Assembly: GCF_000149955.1 (NCBI RefSeq)
Contig: NC_030989.1
Span: 5,148,763-5,212,762 of the forward strand
Direction of reading: 5' to 3'
Length of the DNA: 64,000 nucleotides
DNA from: Fusarium oxysporum f. sp. lycopersici 4287
Taxonomy: Eukaryota; Ascomycota; Sordariomycetes; Hypocreales; Nectriaceae
The notes below the pieces were generated by a model. That model searched no databases, was not told the origin of the DNA, and saw only the letters and a program-made list of their open reading frames with translations. Positions 35,594-46,172 of the stretch are shown in pieces. The position numbers and the translations under genes were made by a program. Positions within the stretch are counted from its first letter, which is position 1, and each line of letters opens with the position of its first letter.

Positions 35594-35953
35594 ATGTCGT
35601 CCTCAACTAAAGAAGCAAATATTAACCTTGCGTTACAAGCCCTTGAGCAAGGCCCTAAATTAAATCTTTATCGCGCATCAAAGATCTTTAATATGTGTCG
35701 CAATACTCTACAACACTGACGCAATGGCGTTCCTTCTCAACGCGATACTATACTTAAATTATGCAAACTATCTGATCTAGAGGAACAGATTATTATTAAG
35801 TATATTCTTAACCTAGATTCACGAGGATTTCCCCTACGACGTAGTGGTGTGGAAGAAATGGCTAACCAACTGCTCGTAGACCGCGACGCGTCACTTATCG
35901 GGAAGCGCTGGGCTTCTAACTTTATTAACACCCTAGCCTCGTATGGCACCGAA
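35594..35953 (+). mobile_element. pogo/Fot-type transposase, N-terminal fragment
   Basis: Starts MSSSTKEANINLALQALEQ and shows the psq-type HTH (LYRASKIFNMCRNTLQH), then GVPSQRD and the CENP-B-type HTH (LSDLEEQIIIKYILNLDSRG, LLVDRDASLIGKRWASNFI). A TGA at 35717-35719 sits where the family has Arg (CGA), a RIP-type change. Homology ends at about 35953, before the catalytic domain. DNA of unknown origin follows directly. Confidence 0.75.
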
Positions 35954-36323
35954 GACATGTCTTATTGTAGCAGTTTTGCGGTATTGAATGTAACAGACGC
36001 ATCGCGTGGGGAAGTGCGGCGCTCGCTTATGGATTACGTTAAATGGATTCGCCAAGACGAGCATCGCGCCGTAGCTGTCGTGCGAGGTTTGGGAGATTAC
36101 TCGATTGCTCCGAGAGGGGTCTTTGCCTCCTGGAAGTTCTCATATTGGCTGCGAGCTTGAGTGGTATCCTCCCTGACGGTCACTTGGTTCACATCATGGG
36201 GCTCAGCAGAGCCAACATCTGGTGTCGGCGCTTTGATATACAAGATCACAGTGTAACATTGGCTAACTGAACCAGGTCTTGTCTGTACGAATTCTCCACC
36301 TAGACATTGGCGTTGCCCGAGTT
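35954..36323. other. Unassigned, 3' flank of the small minus-strand gene
   Basis: No supported feature. Confidence 0.3.
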
Positions 36324-36710
36324 TTAGGTCTGCTTTGTGTTTGCGTAACCACCCGTCTTCCAAATGAACAATTTCTCAGGCTGAGGGAGAGCTATACCTG
36401 GAGTATCAGGAGGGCCAGGATAACGGGCAATCTGCATCCATTCATCGGTCCACCATTCGTCGAAGCTTGCATCAGGGTATTTGATGATCCTCTTCTGCAG
36501 GTCGGTCCAGCTGCCTTCAAATTCCAGATGCACCAACAAGATGGTGCTGCCATCAGGCATAGGCTGGAGGTGCATGGTCTCAGCGGTGTATCCAGCAGTA
36601 TCCGCACGTCTTGTAAATGCCTCCCGAAGTTCATCATCCTTAAGCTTCTGAGTAAGGGTACGAAGTCTCGCGGCTTTCTCGTCAGTCAAAGGGATGGCAA
36701 ATGTGAACAT
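36324..36710 (-). CDS. Small soluble protein, unidentified (128 aa)
   Basis: A single-exon minus frame from ATG 36710 to TAG 36324. It starts MFTFAIPLTDEKAARLRTLT and contains DGSTILLVHLEFEGSW and FDEWWTDEWMQIARYPGP, ending with a polar tail. Composition is that of a compact acidic, Trp-rich cytosolic protein. The alternating strands with a late DEWW motif suggest a small alpha/beta (ferredoxin-like) fold, but this is inference. No signal peptide or TM. It is open throughout in a neighbourhood full of stops, which argues for a real or recently real gene. Family not recognised. Confidence 0.5.
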   Translation of the reverse strand: MFTFAIPLTDEKAARLRTLTQKLKDDELREAFTRRADTAGYTAETMHLQPMPDGSTILLVHLEFEGSWTDLQKRIIKYPDASFDEWWTDEWMQIARYPGPPDTPGIALPQPEKLFIWKTGGYANTKQT

Positions 36711-37699
36711 GCTATCGAAGAAAGTCAATCAACTTTAGTCCTTACTACGCCCCTTTAATAAACGCACTTGCCACAGACAGGAGCCTCTTCGTGTCCTTTG
36801 CCCTTGCCTCCGAGGTAGAAAAATTTACTATCGGCCATGGTTTCTGTTGGCAAGATGGAGTATCGCACGTCTGGAAAGGTGTAAGCTATTTAGCTGCGTG
36901 GGAGAAATTCGGAGTTGAGGGCATACCGAAGTGTGTGATGAGGTGCGGGCGATGTGGTGTGCGCTACGAATGCATCAGACAGAACAGGTCGCACGCCTCA
37001 AATAAATATACAAGATAGCTGGGGGCACTGGATAGATAGTACGAATTTAATGGCAATGGAAACTCTAAGTCGCAGTGTCGGCCTTTCTCGGTGTCCGCTT
37101 TCGCCCCTCGGCATTTGCCGCGTCCGTGGATAGTCGGTCATGTCGCTCTCAGCTGAACTAATAATCGTGGGATGGACAGGCCGAGCTGATTGTGACTCAA
37201 TTAAGCCGTTGACACACAATCTTGATTCCAAATGCCGGCCCTTGCACGAAGCCATGCATCTTTCCGCCCCATCCCCAGCCATGCAATGGCCTGTCAGATT
37301 ACACTATCTCTTTGAGCGGCATAAGACTGCCACAGGTCACTTACCCCGCTTTTTTGCAGGTACCTGCAGGGTACGTAAAGTTCCCGTCAGATAGCTTCTT
37401 CTTTTAACACCACCAAAATCATCAAAATCCTCAGACAAATTAACCTTAACGAGTCTTAATTAAAATAATAAGCTCCTAAGAGATATATATATTAGATAAT
37501 CATAGCTTTAATAGCCTGCCTTTTACGGCAGCTACTAATAACCCTACCGGCGCAACTAATATTCTGCCTAAAGAGGGCCATAGTAATAATTTTTAACCTT
37601 TTAATATAGAATATTATAATTTTCAGATTAACCCTCTGCCCTAATAACCACTTAAATTATTCTAGTTTTTTATACCTATTTCCCTTATATAATTATAGG
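36711..37699. other. Intergenic, becoming AT-rich
   Basis: No gene supported to ~37440; then the RIP-like block that holds the piggyBac relic begins. Confidence 0.35.
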
Positions 37700-39407
37700 T
37701 CAGATATATTAAAGACTAGGCTTTTTTCTATACTAATAATAGTATTAAAGATAGCTAAAATACCCCCCTTTCTAACTACTTGCGCTTATATACTTAGGAA
37801 GGCATCTCTACTTTAACGGCTTATATATAGCTTAGTATCCTTATTTACCTAGGAATTTATAAGGAAATATCCCTTGCAGACTATTAGAAGGCCCCTAGCC
37901 TAGGAGATTAGCGCCCCCTTTATCTATTTATAAAGTTTATACTATTATAGAAGTTTAAGCTAATTATATAGTATTTCTGTACTTTTAATTATACTAATCT
38001 TAATATAAGTAATAAGAAGGATCTTCTAAAGACCTTCTAAGCAGCTAAAGAGTGGTTTAAATATATATAAAGGGTATTTATTAAGCTCTATTATCCAGGG
38101 ACTAATCTGACTATAGATAAGTATATAGTCCTTTTTATAGGCAAATTAAAAGAGATAATACTTATTAAGGGAAAGCCTATACTAATAGGCTTTAAAATCT
38201 AGGTTATTATATAATAAGGCTACTTTCTATAGTAGCTTTAGTATATAAAGGCATTACTAATTATAGCTATAATAATTAAGGTAAAAAATATACTAATACT
38301 ATATAGTAAGAAGGGAAAGCTATAAACTAAGATCCCTCTTAGTAATATATAAAGTATTATAGTTTACCTACTAAAAAGGCTATTAATATAAATATATTAT
38401 ATCTTTATAAATAACCTCTTCTTATTATTATAGCTCTTCTGCCTACTTTAGCAGCTTAAATATAAGGCTATAGGCATAGTATACCTTAATTGCAGTATTA
38501 CTACTAAGATAAAGCAGATAAAAGAGACTAGGAAGCTTCTAGATAGTAAGCTATTATTATTTAATAAGGTATATTTAATCCTAATAAAGGATAAATAGAT
38601 ATAAATAACTTTTAGCAGTATTTCCCTTATTAACCTATCTCTTTTCCTTCCCTCTAAGTCCTTTAAATTACTTAGAAAGATAGCTCTATAGTGCTCTTCC
38701 TTTTAACTATATATAGTGCAGCCCCTCTTAACTGCATACTAAAAGAGAGGAAATTACCTGCTAAAAGAGGCATAAAGGCAGAGGCATAGCGCCTAAAGGA
38801 GGTCTTTAATAGAGATTAGGCTAGGATAATCCTTATTCCTTCTATTACTACTTAGTATAATAATAAAATAAATTACATAGATTGCAGTAATTAGATAAGA
38901 TCCTATTCCTTATATTAGTATTATTTCTAGCGCAGTCCTTGGCAGGCATTACTTTAGTCTTTCCTCCTTAATATTATACTTGTAAATGGCTTTATTTTAC
39001 AGAAGAAGACCTAGTACCCTTATTAGAAGCCCTATAGTATGCTTTAAGACTAGAAAGAGGCTATTTATAATGCTATTTTTAATAAGTATGGCACTGATAG
39101 CAGCATAAGGAAGAGATACCGTATAGGGAAGGAAGAAGATAATAAGGATCTTAAAGTACGGTAAGTTTACCTATAAAGAGATATTAATTATATCTATAGA
39201 GGCAGAAAAAGCTCCTCTCCTTACTTAGCTTGCAAAGGCCTCCGGCAAGGGCAGCCTTAGCTAAAAAAGCAAAGAAAAGGAGGCTATCTACAGCTAATAT
39301 TAGGAAATCAGCAGCGGTTACAGACTAGGTACGGCTGCAAAGTATGTGATATAGCTATTTATAATAATGCTGACTGTTAGTACTTATATTACATGCCATT
39401 TTAGGTG
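37700..39407 (+). mobile_element. piggyBac-type (DDE_Tnp_1_7) transposase, RIP-degraded
   Basis: Although AT-rich with many stops, the plus strand keeps a recognisable order of motifs once C-to-T change is allowed for: an upstream LLELYIWLSILIYIGIHKE-like stretch (about 37790), IELYYPGTNLTIDKYIVLF (about 38080-38130), LKEIILIKGKPILIGFKI (about 38150-38200, the KNKPIxxGFK motif), GYFL (about 38218), YYIFINNLFLL (about 38400, the usual LDNLF), and a C-terminal GCKVCDIAIYNNADC (about 39330-39380). The last matches the Cys-rich end of fungal piggyBac-like transposases. Non-functional. Ends were not defined. Confidence 0.72.
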
Positions 39408-40089
39408 TAGGTAAAGGTACCAGCTGTCACGGTTATTTTAATTGGCTCCCCACCCTGGTCGTGACCCCGTGGCAGTCTTATGCTGCTCAAAGAGATAGCC
39501 CCTGTATTCTTGTTAGCGTCATAGGGCTCAACTTTAACGCCATAATTATCTCTCCAACAGCCAGATGGATTAAAAAGGATAAGAGCAATCCAACCTTGAT
39601 GAAAATACTGAGCTCCCTTATTTTATTAAGATTTCAATATACCAATAACTTTCTTTAATTAACGCTATGTACCTTGCTCGCTTAGCGCGATACGACATAA
39701 ACTAACAAGAATCTAGGGATTGACCTGTGTATTAATATGGGGCCGGGTACCCATTACATCCCTGTCGCAACTTACGGACTTTCGCTACTAATCTAAAGCC
39801 CGAAGGCCAGAGGCCTTGGATACTGTAGAGACGTCTCCCAGTTATTCCATGGACCGACCAAGTTTTTTTTAGTCTTATTTTTTTTTCTTTGCTTTCTCTT
39901 CAAAATCATTCAGTCGTGTGCTAGGGGAAAGACAAAGGAGACAAAGGAGATGAGAGCAAGCTTAATAACTCCGAGTCGATGACGTCCATCACGAACGCTT
40001 TTGGCGGAATTGAACTTGGTTAATAAGAGCAAACCCATTCGGCCTCTGTTGAACGGATGTCCGGGCATTTGTCCGGTTACCAATTTCTG
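39408..40089. other. Intergenic upstream of the Zn-cluster relic
   Basis: No gene supported; T-rich near 39860-39900. Confidence 0.35.
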
Positions 40090-40927
40090 ATGGATACAAT
40101 CGCAGGTTCGCGACCCCGAGAGGGTCTCAATGAGTTAGCAGTAAGTATGGTACCAAATATCAACTCCCCCTCTTCGTCTGATCCAATCTACTGGATACAC
40201 CAACGTTCCGACAGTGATATTAAATAGTGTCTTGGCTGTAAGTCTCATAAGGTATACTACGCATGCAACATTGGGCTACTGTTTTCTCTCCGTAGAGTCT
40301 GCTAGGGTTAACACTAACAATTTTAGATCCGCTGCAACCGCGTCAAACCCACCTGTGATGGATGCTTCGCTCGGCATCCATCCGGAGCGCAAGAGAAGAA
40401 AGAAATATAACGCCACGACTGCACGACCCAAATCAGCGTATGTGCTACGTTTGACGACCCTCAAAACTCATTTGTCTTTACTTACGCAGGTTAACATATC
40501 TCAGCAGAGCCAGTGACGACGTTTTATCAGATCTTCTCAATAGAATTCTACAGGTCGAGAGAAAATGCTCCTGGCTGACCAATTCAACCAAGCATAATTT
40601 GCAGGCGAAGATCCTGATAGCTACCTGAGCACACCTTCATTGACTTCATCGCTGTCGCCTATTACAGGACTTATGATTCCTTGGGAATCTAATTCACAGT
40701 TGACTCGAGAAGAGCTCGATTTCACCTCTTCAGTTACTTATCCTGCCGAACCACCAAATACCGACACACGTCTCAAGCAGGGCCTTAACCAAGTCCTGTA
40801 TCTTAAGCGACAAAGTCTCAACAAGCGGACCACGAGAATGAATTACCAACCTTCATCGGAGCTCTCCAAGACAGATCTCATGACATCTATACTTCTTGTG
40901 TATCCGCTTGCCGGCGAATATGACTAA
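40090..40927 (+). pseudogene. Zn(II)2Cys6 transcription factor, truncated
   Basis: Exons 40090-40140, 40228-40251 and from 40327 join in phase to MDTIAGSRPREGLNELA, CLGCKSHK and IRCNRVKPTCDGC. Introns are 87 and 75 bp, the second with an ACTAAC branch site. This gives five of the six zinc-cluster Cys (CX2CX6CX6CX2C); the sixth is not found, because the frame stops at 40408-40410 after HPSGAQEKKEI. Later pieces, RLTYLSRASDDVLSDLLNRI (about 40490-40550) and EDPDSYLSTPSLTSSLSPIT onward to 40927, are typical of the linker of such regulators but need further splices or shifts. Transposase sequence follows, so the regulatory domain is lost. Confidence 0.65.
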
Positions 40928-41300
40928 GGTCCTGATGAATCCAACGGCCACAAAGAAACCTCAGCGGCCCGTTACGCCGCCAACGCCTGAAAAAGGACCG
41001 TCAGAGTGTCTATTCAAGGCCCCTCGTTCAACTGCAAAGGTGAGAAGAGCACTGGCATGCATCCCACCGAGTATTACAATCGATCCAACCGTCCGGCTAG
41101 TATTAGGGAGGGTTGGAGCGCAACTAGGCCGTCAGAGTATCGAATTAGAAGAGAAAATCAGGGAGATTAAGTTATTGAAGCAACTCAGTGAGGAATTACA
41201 ACCCCCAAAAACGCCGCAGAGTTACGTTTGACAGCAACGCCAACCTCGCAAAGGTAGCAGCAATAAAAAGGCCATGGCTTCTTGCCACCCCTCGATCACC
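40928..41300 (+). mobile_element. pogo/Fot-type transposase, C-terminal tail
   Basis: KKPQRPVTPPTPEKGPSECL to LEEKIREIKLLKQLSEELQP and, after a one-base shift near 41215, KRRRVTFDSNANLAKVAAIK. A PxTPP linker, a short coiled coil and a basic KRRKV-xxDPNxxFAxxAxI tail are the usual end of fungal pogo-like transposases. It is a different subfamily from the relics at 27697 and 62860. It directly follows the truncated Zn-cluster gene. Confidence 0.65.
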
Positions 41301-42262
41301 ATTTCTGGGTCAAGTCTTCCGAAGGTTCGCAGGATTCCCTTTCAGACGAGTTGTAGATATACATATCGATCATGAGAAAAGTTCCGATCAGACTCACCGT
41401 ACCATACCAATCAACTGTCTGGCAGCTATGCCTCAATATCAAGCATGGCCTCGCATGTACCATATTCGCCCATGTCTAATGTGATAGAGTGACGAGCTAG
41501 AGCAACGGAAGCCACCATGAAGCCAAGGAAGTTGGGGTTAGGCGAGTTCACAATTATTTATAAGGGCTGATCAATAGTGTGTATGATTCGGCCGAGCGAC
41601 ACCGATTGCAGGGAGCAATTCAGTACCATCCTAAGCAATTAGCAATGGCTGAGCCACTTAGTCCATAGACGAGGTTCAATAAAAGCAAGCAGAATATTAT
41701 CACACTGCACCCAAAGCATGTAGGCCCAGTGATGGCAAAAACCGGCCGAGTGCCAACGGGCCCATGTAGTTGCCAAGCTTAAACTAACAACCAACACAGC
41801 AGAACTAACGCAGCACTACATTGGGCGAGGCGAAAACATCGCGAGACAGGGGTTAGGGCCAAAAGAATATGCCAGTCCCTTGCACCCTTTTCCGGGTTAG
41901 GGTAAGTATTAACTATCTAAGCTACCACGCCCTAGGGTTTTCTTCCAACTATAATACAGCCTATAAAATAAAGGAAAAAAAGCTAGAAAAGAGATATATA
42001 TAAAAGGGAGGGATATAGAGAACATAAGGTAAGAAAAAGCAGCTAAGATAGAGAGAGATTAATATAATTATCATATCGTCCTCCATCTTGCTTCCTCATG
42101 ATCTGAATCAAATAAGTTTAGCGTAGGACTAGGCCAAATTGAATTCGCCTGAGGCTTGTAATATTCAATTGCTGGTTGATTCAGGGGTTGTCTTGCCCTC
42201 CACTTCTCAAGACAATTTTTCAACTTCATCCGACCAGCCACCAAAGTGGCCACAAACACATT
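41301..42262. other. Intergenic
   Basis: No gene supported. 41940-42065 is A/G-rich on the plus strand. Confidence 0.35.
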
Positions 42263-42849
42263 ATGGCTATTCTCAAACACTTTGTTGCCTTGGACATTTT
42301 CCTGGGCATGGGTGCTTTTCGAATTTACGACGCTGCCGATCTTGACAATAATGATATTGGTGACGCCTGCGTCAACTCCTTATCGGCCGACATCGCCTGC
42401 AACACGTACATACGCTCTTTCATGCGGTTGGGTTATCGAGGATCGCTTGAGAACGTCACTCTGACCGACGTAATCCGCGCTGGTACCTGCCCTGGGCGAC
42501 TTCGCAGGTGGTTTAAGACGGTTTCCAAGGACTGCGCAGGCAAGAGTCTTGGATCCAGTGGCACTGTACCTCAGCAATATGGTGGTTATATCTGGGCCGG
42601 CTGGAATTAACGTGTATCAAAGATCCCAAGACGAAGAGATATTGCAATGGTAGGTCGTTGGACGAAAGTAGACCGACATACAACGCTGACTCCGATCGAC
42701 AGACATCGTCGATGAGTTCTCTGACGTCGATGAGAACGAGGGCATGCCTCGTAGCGAGCTCTGTCACACCTGCTATCGTCAGCGTCTCACTATTCGGGAG
42801 ACCTTCACAGCGAAGCAAATGGTAAATGCCGTGAAACTCAATTAAAAGG
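42263..42849 (+). pseudogene. Secreted LysM-effector-type protein, N-terminal part
   Basis: Starts MAILKHFVALDIFLGMGAF (weak signal peptide), then RIYDAADLDNNDIGDACVNS, FMRLGYRGSLENVTLTDVI and GGYIWAGWN, the Cys-containing region that precedes LysM modules in secreted fungal LysM proteins. A stop occurs at 42608-42610. With a one-base shift it continues TCIKDPKTKRYCN, through a 53-bp GT-AG intron (42650-42702, CGCTGAC branch), to DEFSDVDENEGMPRSELCHT and YRQRLTIRETFTAKQM. The LysM domains themselves are missing. Such proteins usually bind chitin, often protecting hyphae or masking them from plant immunity. This copy is frameshifted and truncated. Confidence 0.65.
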
Positions 42850-42921
42850 TTAAAAGGTCTAAATCAAGGTCCACTATCTTGGTTCTAAAAATCATCTCAA
42901 AAGTTCTGACTGAATGATCCA

Positions 42922-43340
42922 CTATCTTGGTGACTGCTGTCCTCGAAACAAGTCGAACAGGAGCTGCTCGACTTGCGTGGCCGATGAGAGCCGAATCGAT
43001 GAGATTCGACCACTACCCAAACCTGATTTCCTACGTCTCTCCAAAAGGGTATAGGTTGAGAAGAAATTTACCCCATGTAACCCTATAACATTTGAATGCC
43101 AGGATGCATCCGATTTCCTCTTTATTAGGCCTCTGCGGATGTACCACAGATAGCCGGCCGCATCCTCCTCATCTGACGTGTCTTTGTAACAGGTACACTT
43201 GATAATTATCTGTGCCATGCTTGCCCACAATCAAATTCCTTGGCTGGCAGCCAAGGTGAAGCACCCCCTCGCGGTTGACTTCAAAAGTGAGGTCGATTGC
43301 GTTTTGAATCAATTCTTGCCAAAGTTGAGGAGCAGCTGAA
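42922..43340 (-). pseudogene. Protein-kinase-like fold fragment
   Basis: The minus strand reads ELIQNAIDLTFEVNREGVLH then LGCQPRNLIV, resembling the catalytic loop (HxDxxPxNxxV) of fungal kinase-like proteins with the Asp replaced by Gly. In another frame DEEDAAGYLWYIRRGLIKRK and the end at 42922 follow. Short and frameshifted. The assignment rests mainly on one motif. Confidence 0.35.
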
Positions 43341-44018
43341 GGGTGTTATTTGGGGTGAACCACCAGTCTGTCGCCTTTTGAGTCTGTATGAAGGCAGAAT
43401 CGAGGTGTTTGCAGTCCGATCTGTTACAGAGAAGGGATCTTAACTAGGAGTAGGGTAATTGGATCGCATATGCTTGGTGTGTTGGATTTGCGAAGTTATG
43501 AACTTGGGGTTAGCTTGTTGGCGTTGATGTTATGACACCAGGTGACAGATGAAAACTGAGATATCAATGAGATTATTAAAATTGGTGGTACTTGAAGAGA
43601 TACGTCCAACAGATCACTCGTGAATCAAGTCAGAGACCATGTATATGAACTGATGGTATTTCCTGGTTTATCATGTTCCAATAAGACGCTACCCGTATCA
43701 TTCCAGCTCTTTTACTTCTGGGAAACATTGTCTCATACCCTAATACTCCTTTGCGTTCAGTATTCTTTCGATATTCCAACTCGTGCTTGATGAACATAAC
43801 CTAAATCCTTAACCGTGCCCTGATCATCTCATACAAAAGCAGTGGCAACGCACTGCAGGACGCCAACCATATTTGAGTTCATTTGATTCCCCGATTTAGT
43901 CAAAAGTAGGCAACCTCCAATAGCAGCGCGTGTGAAATACAATGATCAACACGGAATGGAGTAGTGCAACCGTCTTGAAGCGCAGATAAATCATATAGAC
44001 AAAGGAAAAGAACGTGTA
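43341..44018. other. Intergenic, nothing recognised
   Basis: No supported feature up to the palindrome. Confidence 0.35.
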
Positions 44019-44071
44019 TGACAACACCTTGCCGACTAACTGGCAGCCAGTTAGTCGGCAAGGTGTTGTCA
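44019..44071. repeat. Perfect palindrome, 26-bp arms, 1-nt centre
   Basis: TGACAACACCTTGCCGACTA (first 20 of 26 bases) starts at 44019. The arm 44019-44044 is repeated exactly as its reverse complement at 44046-44071, with a single A (44045) between. The last readable codons of the neighbouring regulator run into the right arm: its final TGA lies within it. No other copy of the arm was seen in the window. Confidence 0.95.
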
Positions 44072-46172
44072 AGAGTCGGATGCAGTCATGAAGAGGACTA
44101 TCTTATTCGACCCGAAATCAATCTCATTCGACATGGCCCCAATTCCAGAAATAGGAGCCTGGTTCTGCATGTGAAAACTGCCTTGTCGCTGTGGAGGTTG
44201 GCGCATGTTATGCATTCCGTCCATGGACTGCGACGGAGGCATCGACGTGTTGTTCATGTTCTGGTTGTAGATGCCTTCGCCTCTATTTGGCATGCGTTGC
44301 TATTGATTTGGCATACAGTTGACGGAATTGGGCGGTACTCCGTTCCTTAAGGACTCATGACCATATCAGACATAGGCGTGCAGTTGAAGCCGTCCATGTT
44401 GTGGGGATACTCCATGCCAGGAGACATGACACTCGACGAACTGACAAAAGACGTGTTCATCTCATTACCTGGCTGGGTGCCTGGGGGAGTGCCATTCGAG
44501 GCGTTCGAGTTCGGAATGGAATCAGGCATGTTGTCGCCCAAATCAAGCTGGTACTTGGTTTCGTAGTCGTCCAGTGGAGGATTTTGGTTGTACTTGTCCA
44601 CTGGCATCTGTGCGATACCAGCGGTACCGAAGCCATCAAAAATGTCCATAGAGGCCATCCTGAGTTGAGAGTTGTCGGGAGCATTCTGCAACATCGGGTT
44701 GGCAGCACGCGGGATAATTTCAGTGACCTTGCTCAGAAGAAGAGGCAGGAAGCGGTAGTCGCCGTTGCGAGTGACGTTGAGGATGTTGAGTAGTTGGTTG
44801 AGGTACTGTCGGGGCCCCACAGCAAACGGATCGCGCGTTTGGGGCTGATTTGCCAGAACCTCGGTCATGGCAAGGCAGGTTTCAAGCAATTTCACAATCT
44901 TCGCGTTTGTTAGCAACGCACATCAACGTGCATCATATGATGAAGCTTACAAGAGTAGAGCCAATGAATTCCATTCCCTGATTCGGGAAATGCGCAACCA
45001 TGTTCATGAGTAGCTCTCGGGACATGTTGATGGGGTATTGGAAAGACCTTGAATCTTCACCATTACCGCCGATTGAGCCGTTGGTAAGCTGCCACAGAGT
45101 GAACTTAAGCCACTGCTGGTTGACCGCGTAGTCACTTTCCTGGACTGGGTACGCCTGGGTGATGTCGTGAAGCTGCTTCTGCAGACTAGTGATATGTGGA
45201 GCACCAAGATGGTGACAGGCCTTCTTCCACGTCGCCATGAAGGCATCATCAAAAGGTCTGTAGAGATTGACCAGCGCGAAGAAGTTGCTCAGCTCAGGAA
45301 CCATAGCATCCGTGGGGTCGTCGCCCATGCAAGGAGAATGGATGGTTGCCTGAAGCGTCAATGGTCGTTGGCGCTGAATGGCGTAAGCCCGCTCAATAAC
45401 TAGAAGGAGCCAGAAAAGGCGACGTCTTCGAGTAGCTTCAGCACCATCCATCTTCATATAGTGCCCCTCCTTGTCCATGCCAGCCATGTGGATCATGGTG
45501 GCAGCCTCACGCAGGTAGTACCAGGCCTTCTCGTGCTGTTCCAGGCCATAGTAGCAACCAAAAATGAAGAAGTTGGTAGCCAGAACGTTCAGGTTAACCG
45601 AATCGTGATAACTGTAGCCCTTGCGGACGCGTAGGCACTCTTCGAGAAGCAGTTGGCTGAGAATTATAGTAGCGCCCGGGTTCATGTCGAGATTGTACGG
45701 GTCGCCCTGGGGCATCGTCATGCCAGGTTGCAGTATAATGAAAGCACAGAACGAGGTCATAAGCAAGTATGCATCACGGTTCTGCTCCATAAACATCATC
45801 TGCTGCTCGATTTGACGCTGCTCGAGAATGGGCAGTTGTGGGTAGAGGTTAGCGAAGAAAAATGAGACGCAGCTCTTGATCAATTCGGTCGTTAACAGAC
45901 CCGAAGTAAGGTTGATTCGGGCATTCACGGTCGCGCAAGGAATGCCGTTGAGACGGTTTTGAACTTTGGCAGAAAGGCTGGTCTGACGTTGAGTCTCTCG
46001 CAGCTCACTCAGGACCTTGGCGGGGGGAGCCCTTAGGTCCCTTCTTCTGAGGAATGGCATTGTACGTGCACGAAAGTTGAGCAGTATAACAGGCTCGGCA
46101 CGGACTGATGCCGTCGCGCTTAACCTTGCGACGATGGCAAGCATCGCAGGCCTTCTTGACGGCCTTGGTCAT
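44069..46172 (-). pseudogene. Zn(II)2Cys6 transcription factor with fungal-specific TF domain, damaged
   Basis: Minus strand from ATG 46172. MTKAVKKACDACHRRKVK begins a C6 cluster with ideal CX2CX6CX5CX2CX6C spacing, but position 19 (third Cys) is Arg (CGC, 46118-46116). Just after QKKGPKG, a six-G run (46022-46027) is one base too long, shifting the frame. The rest, SELRETQRQTSLSAKVQNRL to the middle-homology domain (KGYSYHDSVNLNVLATNFFI, ATRRRRLFWLLLVIERAYA, RQRPLTLQATI), is intact to 44951. A 52-bp GT-AG intron (44950-44899) follows, then exon 44898-44347 ending MSDMVMSP. Beyond that stop a shifted frame (NRGEGIYNQNMNN, MHNMRQPPQRQGSF) seems to be the original C-terminus; it ends in the palindrome. 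The protein would be ~590 residues to the first stop. Not AmyR-like at the zinc cluster; the regulated pathway is unknown. Confidence 0.75.

Noticed and set aside
41890..41940. GGGTTAGGG and CCCTAGGG as telomere-like repeats
   Set aside because: Only single imperfect units, not tandem TTAGGG arrays.
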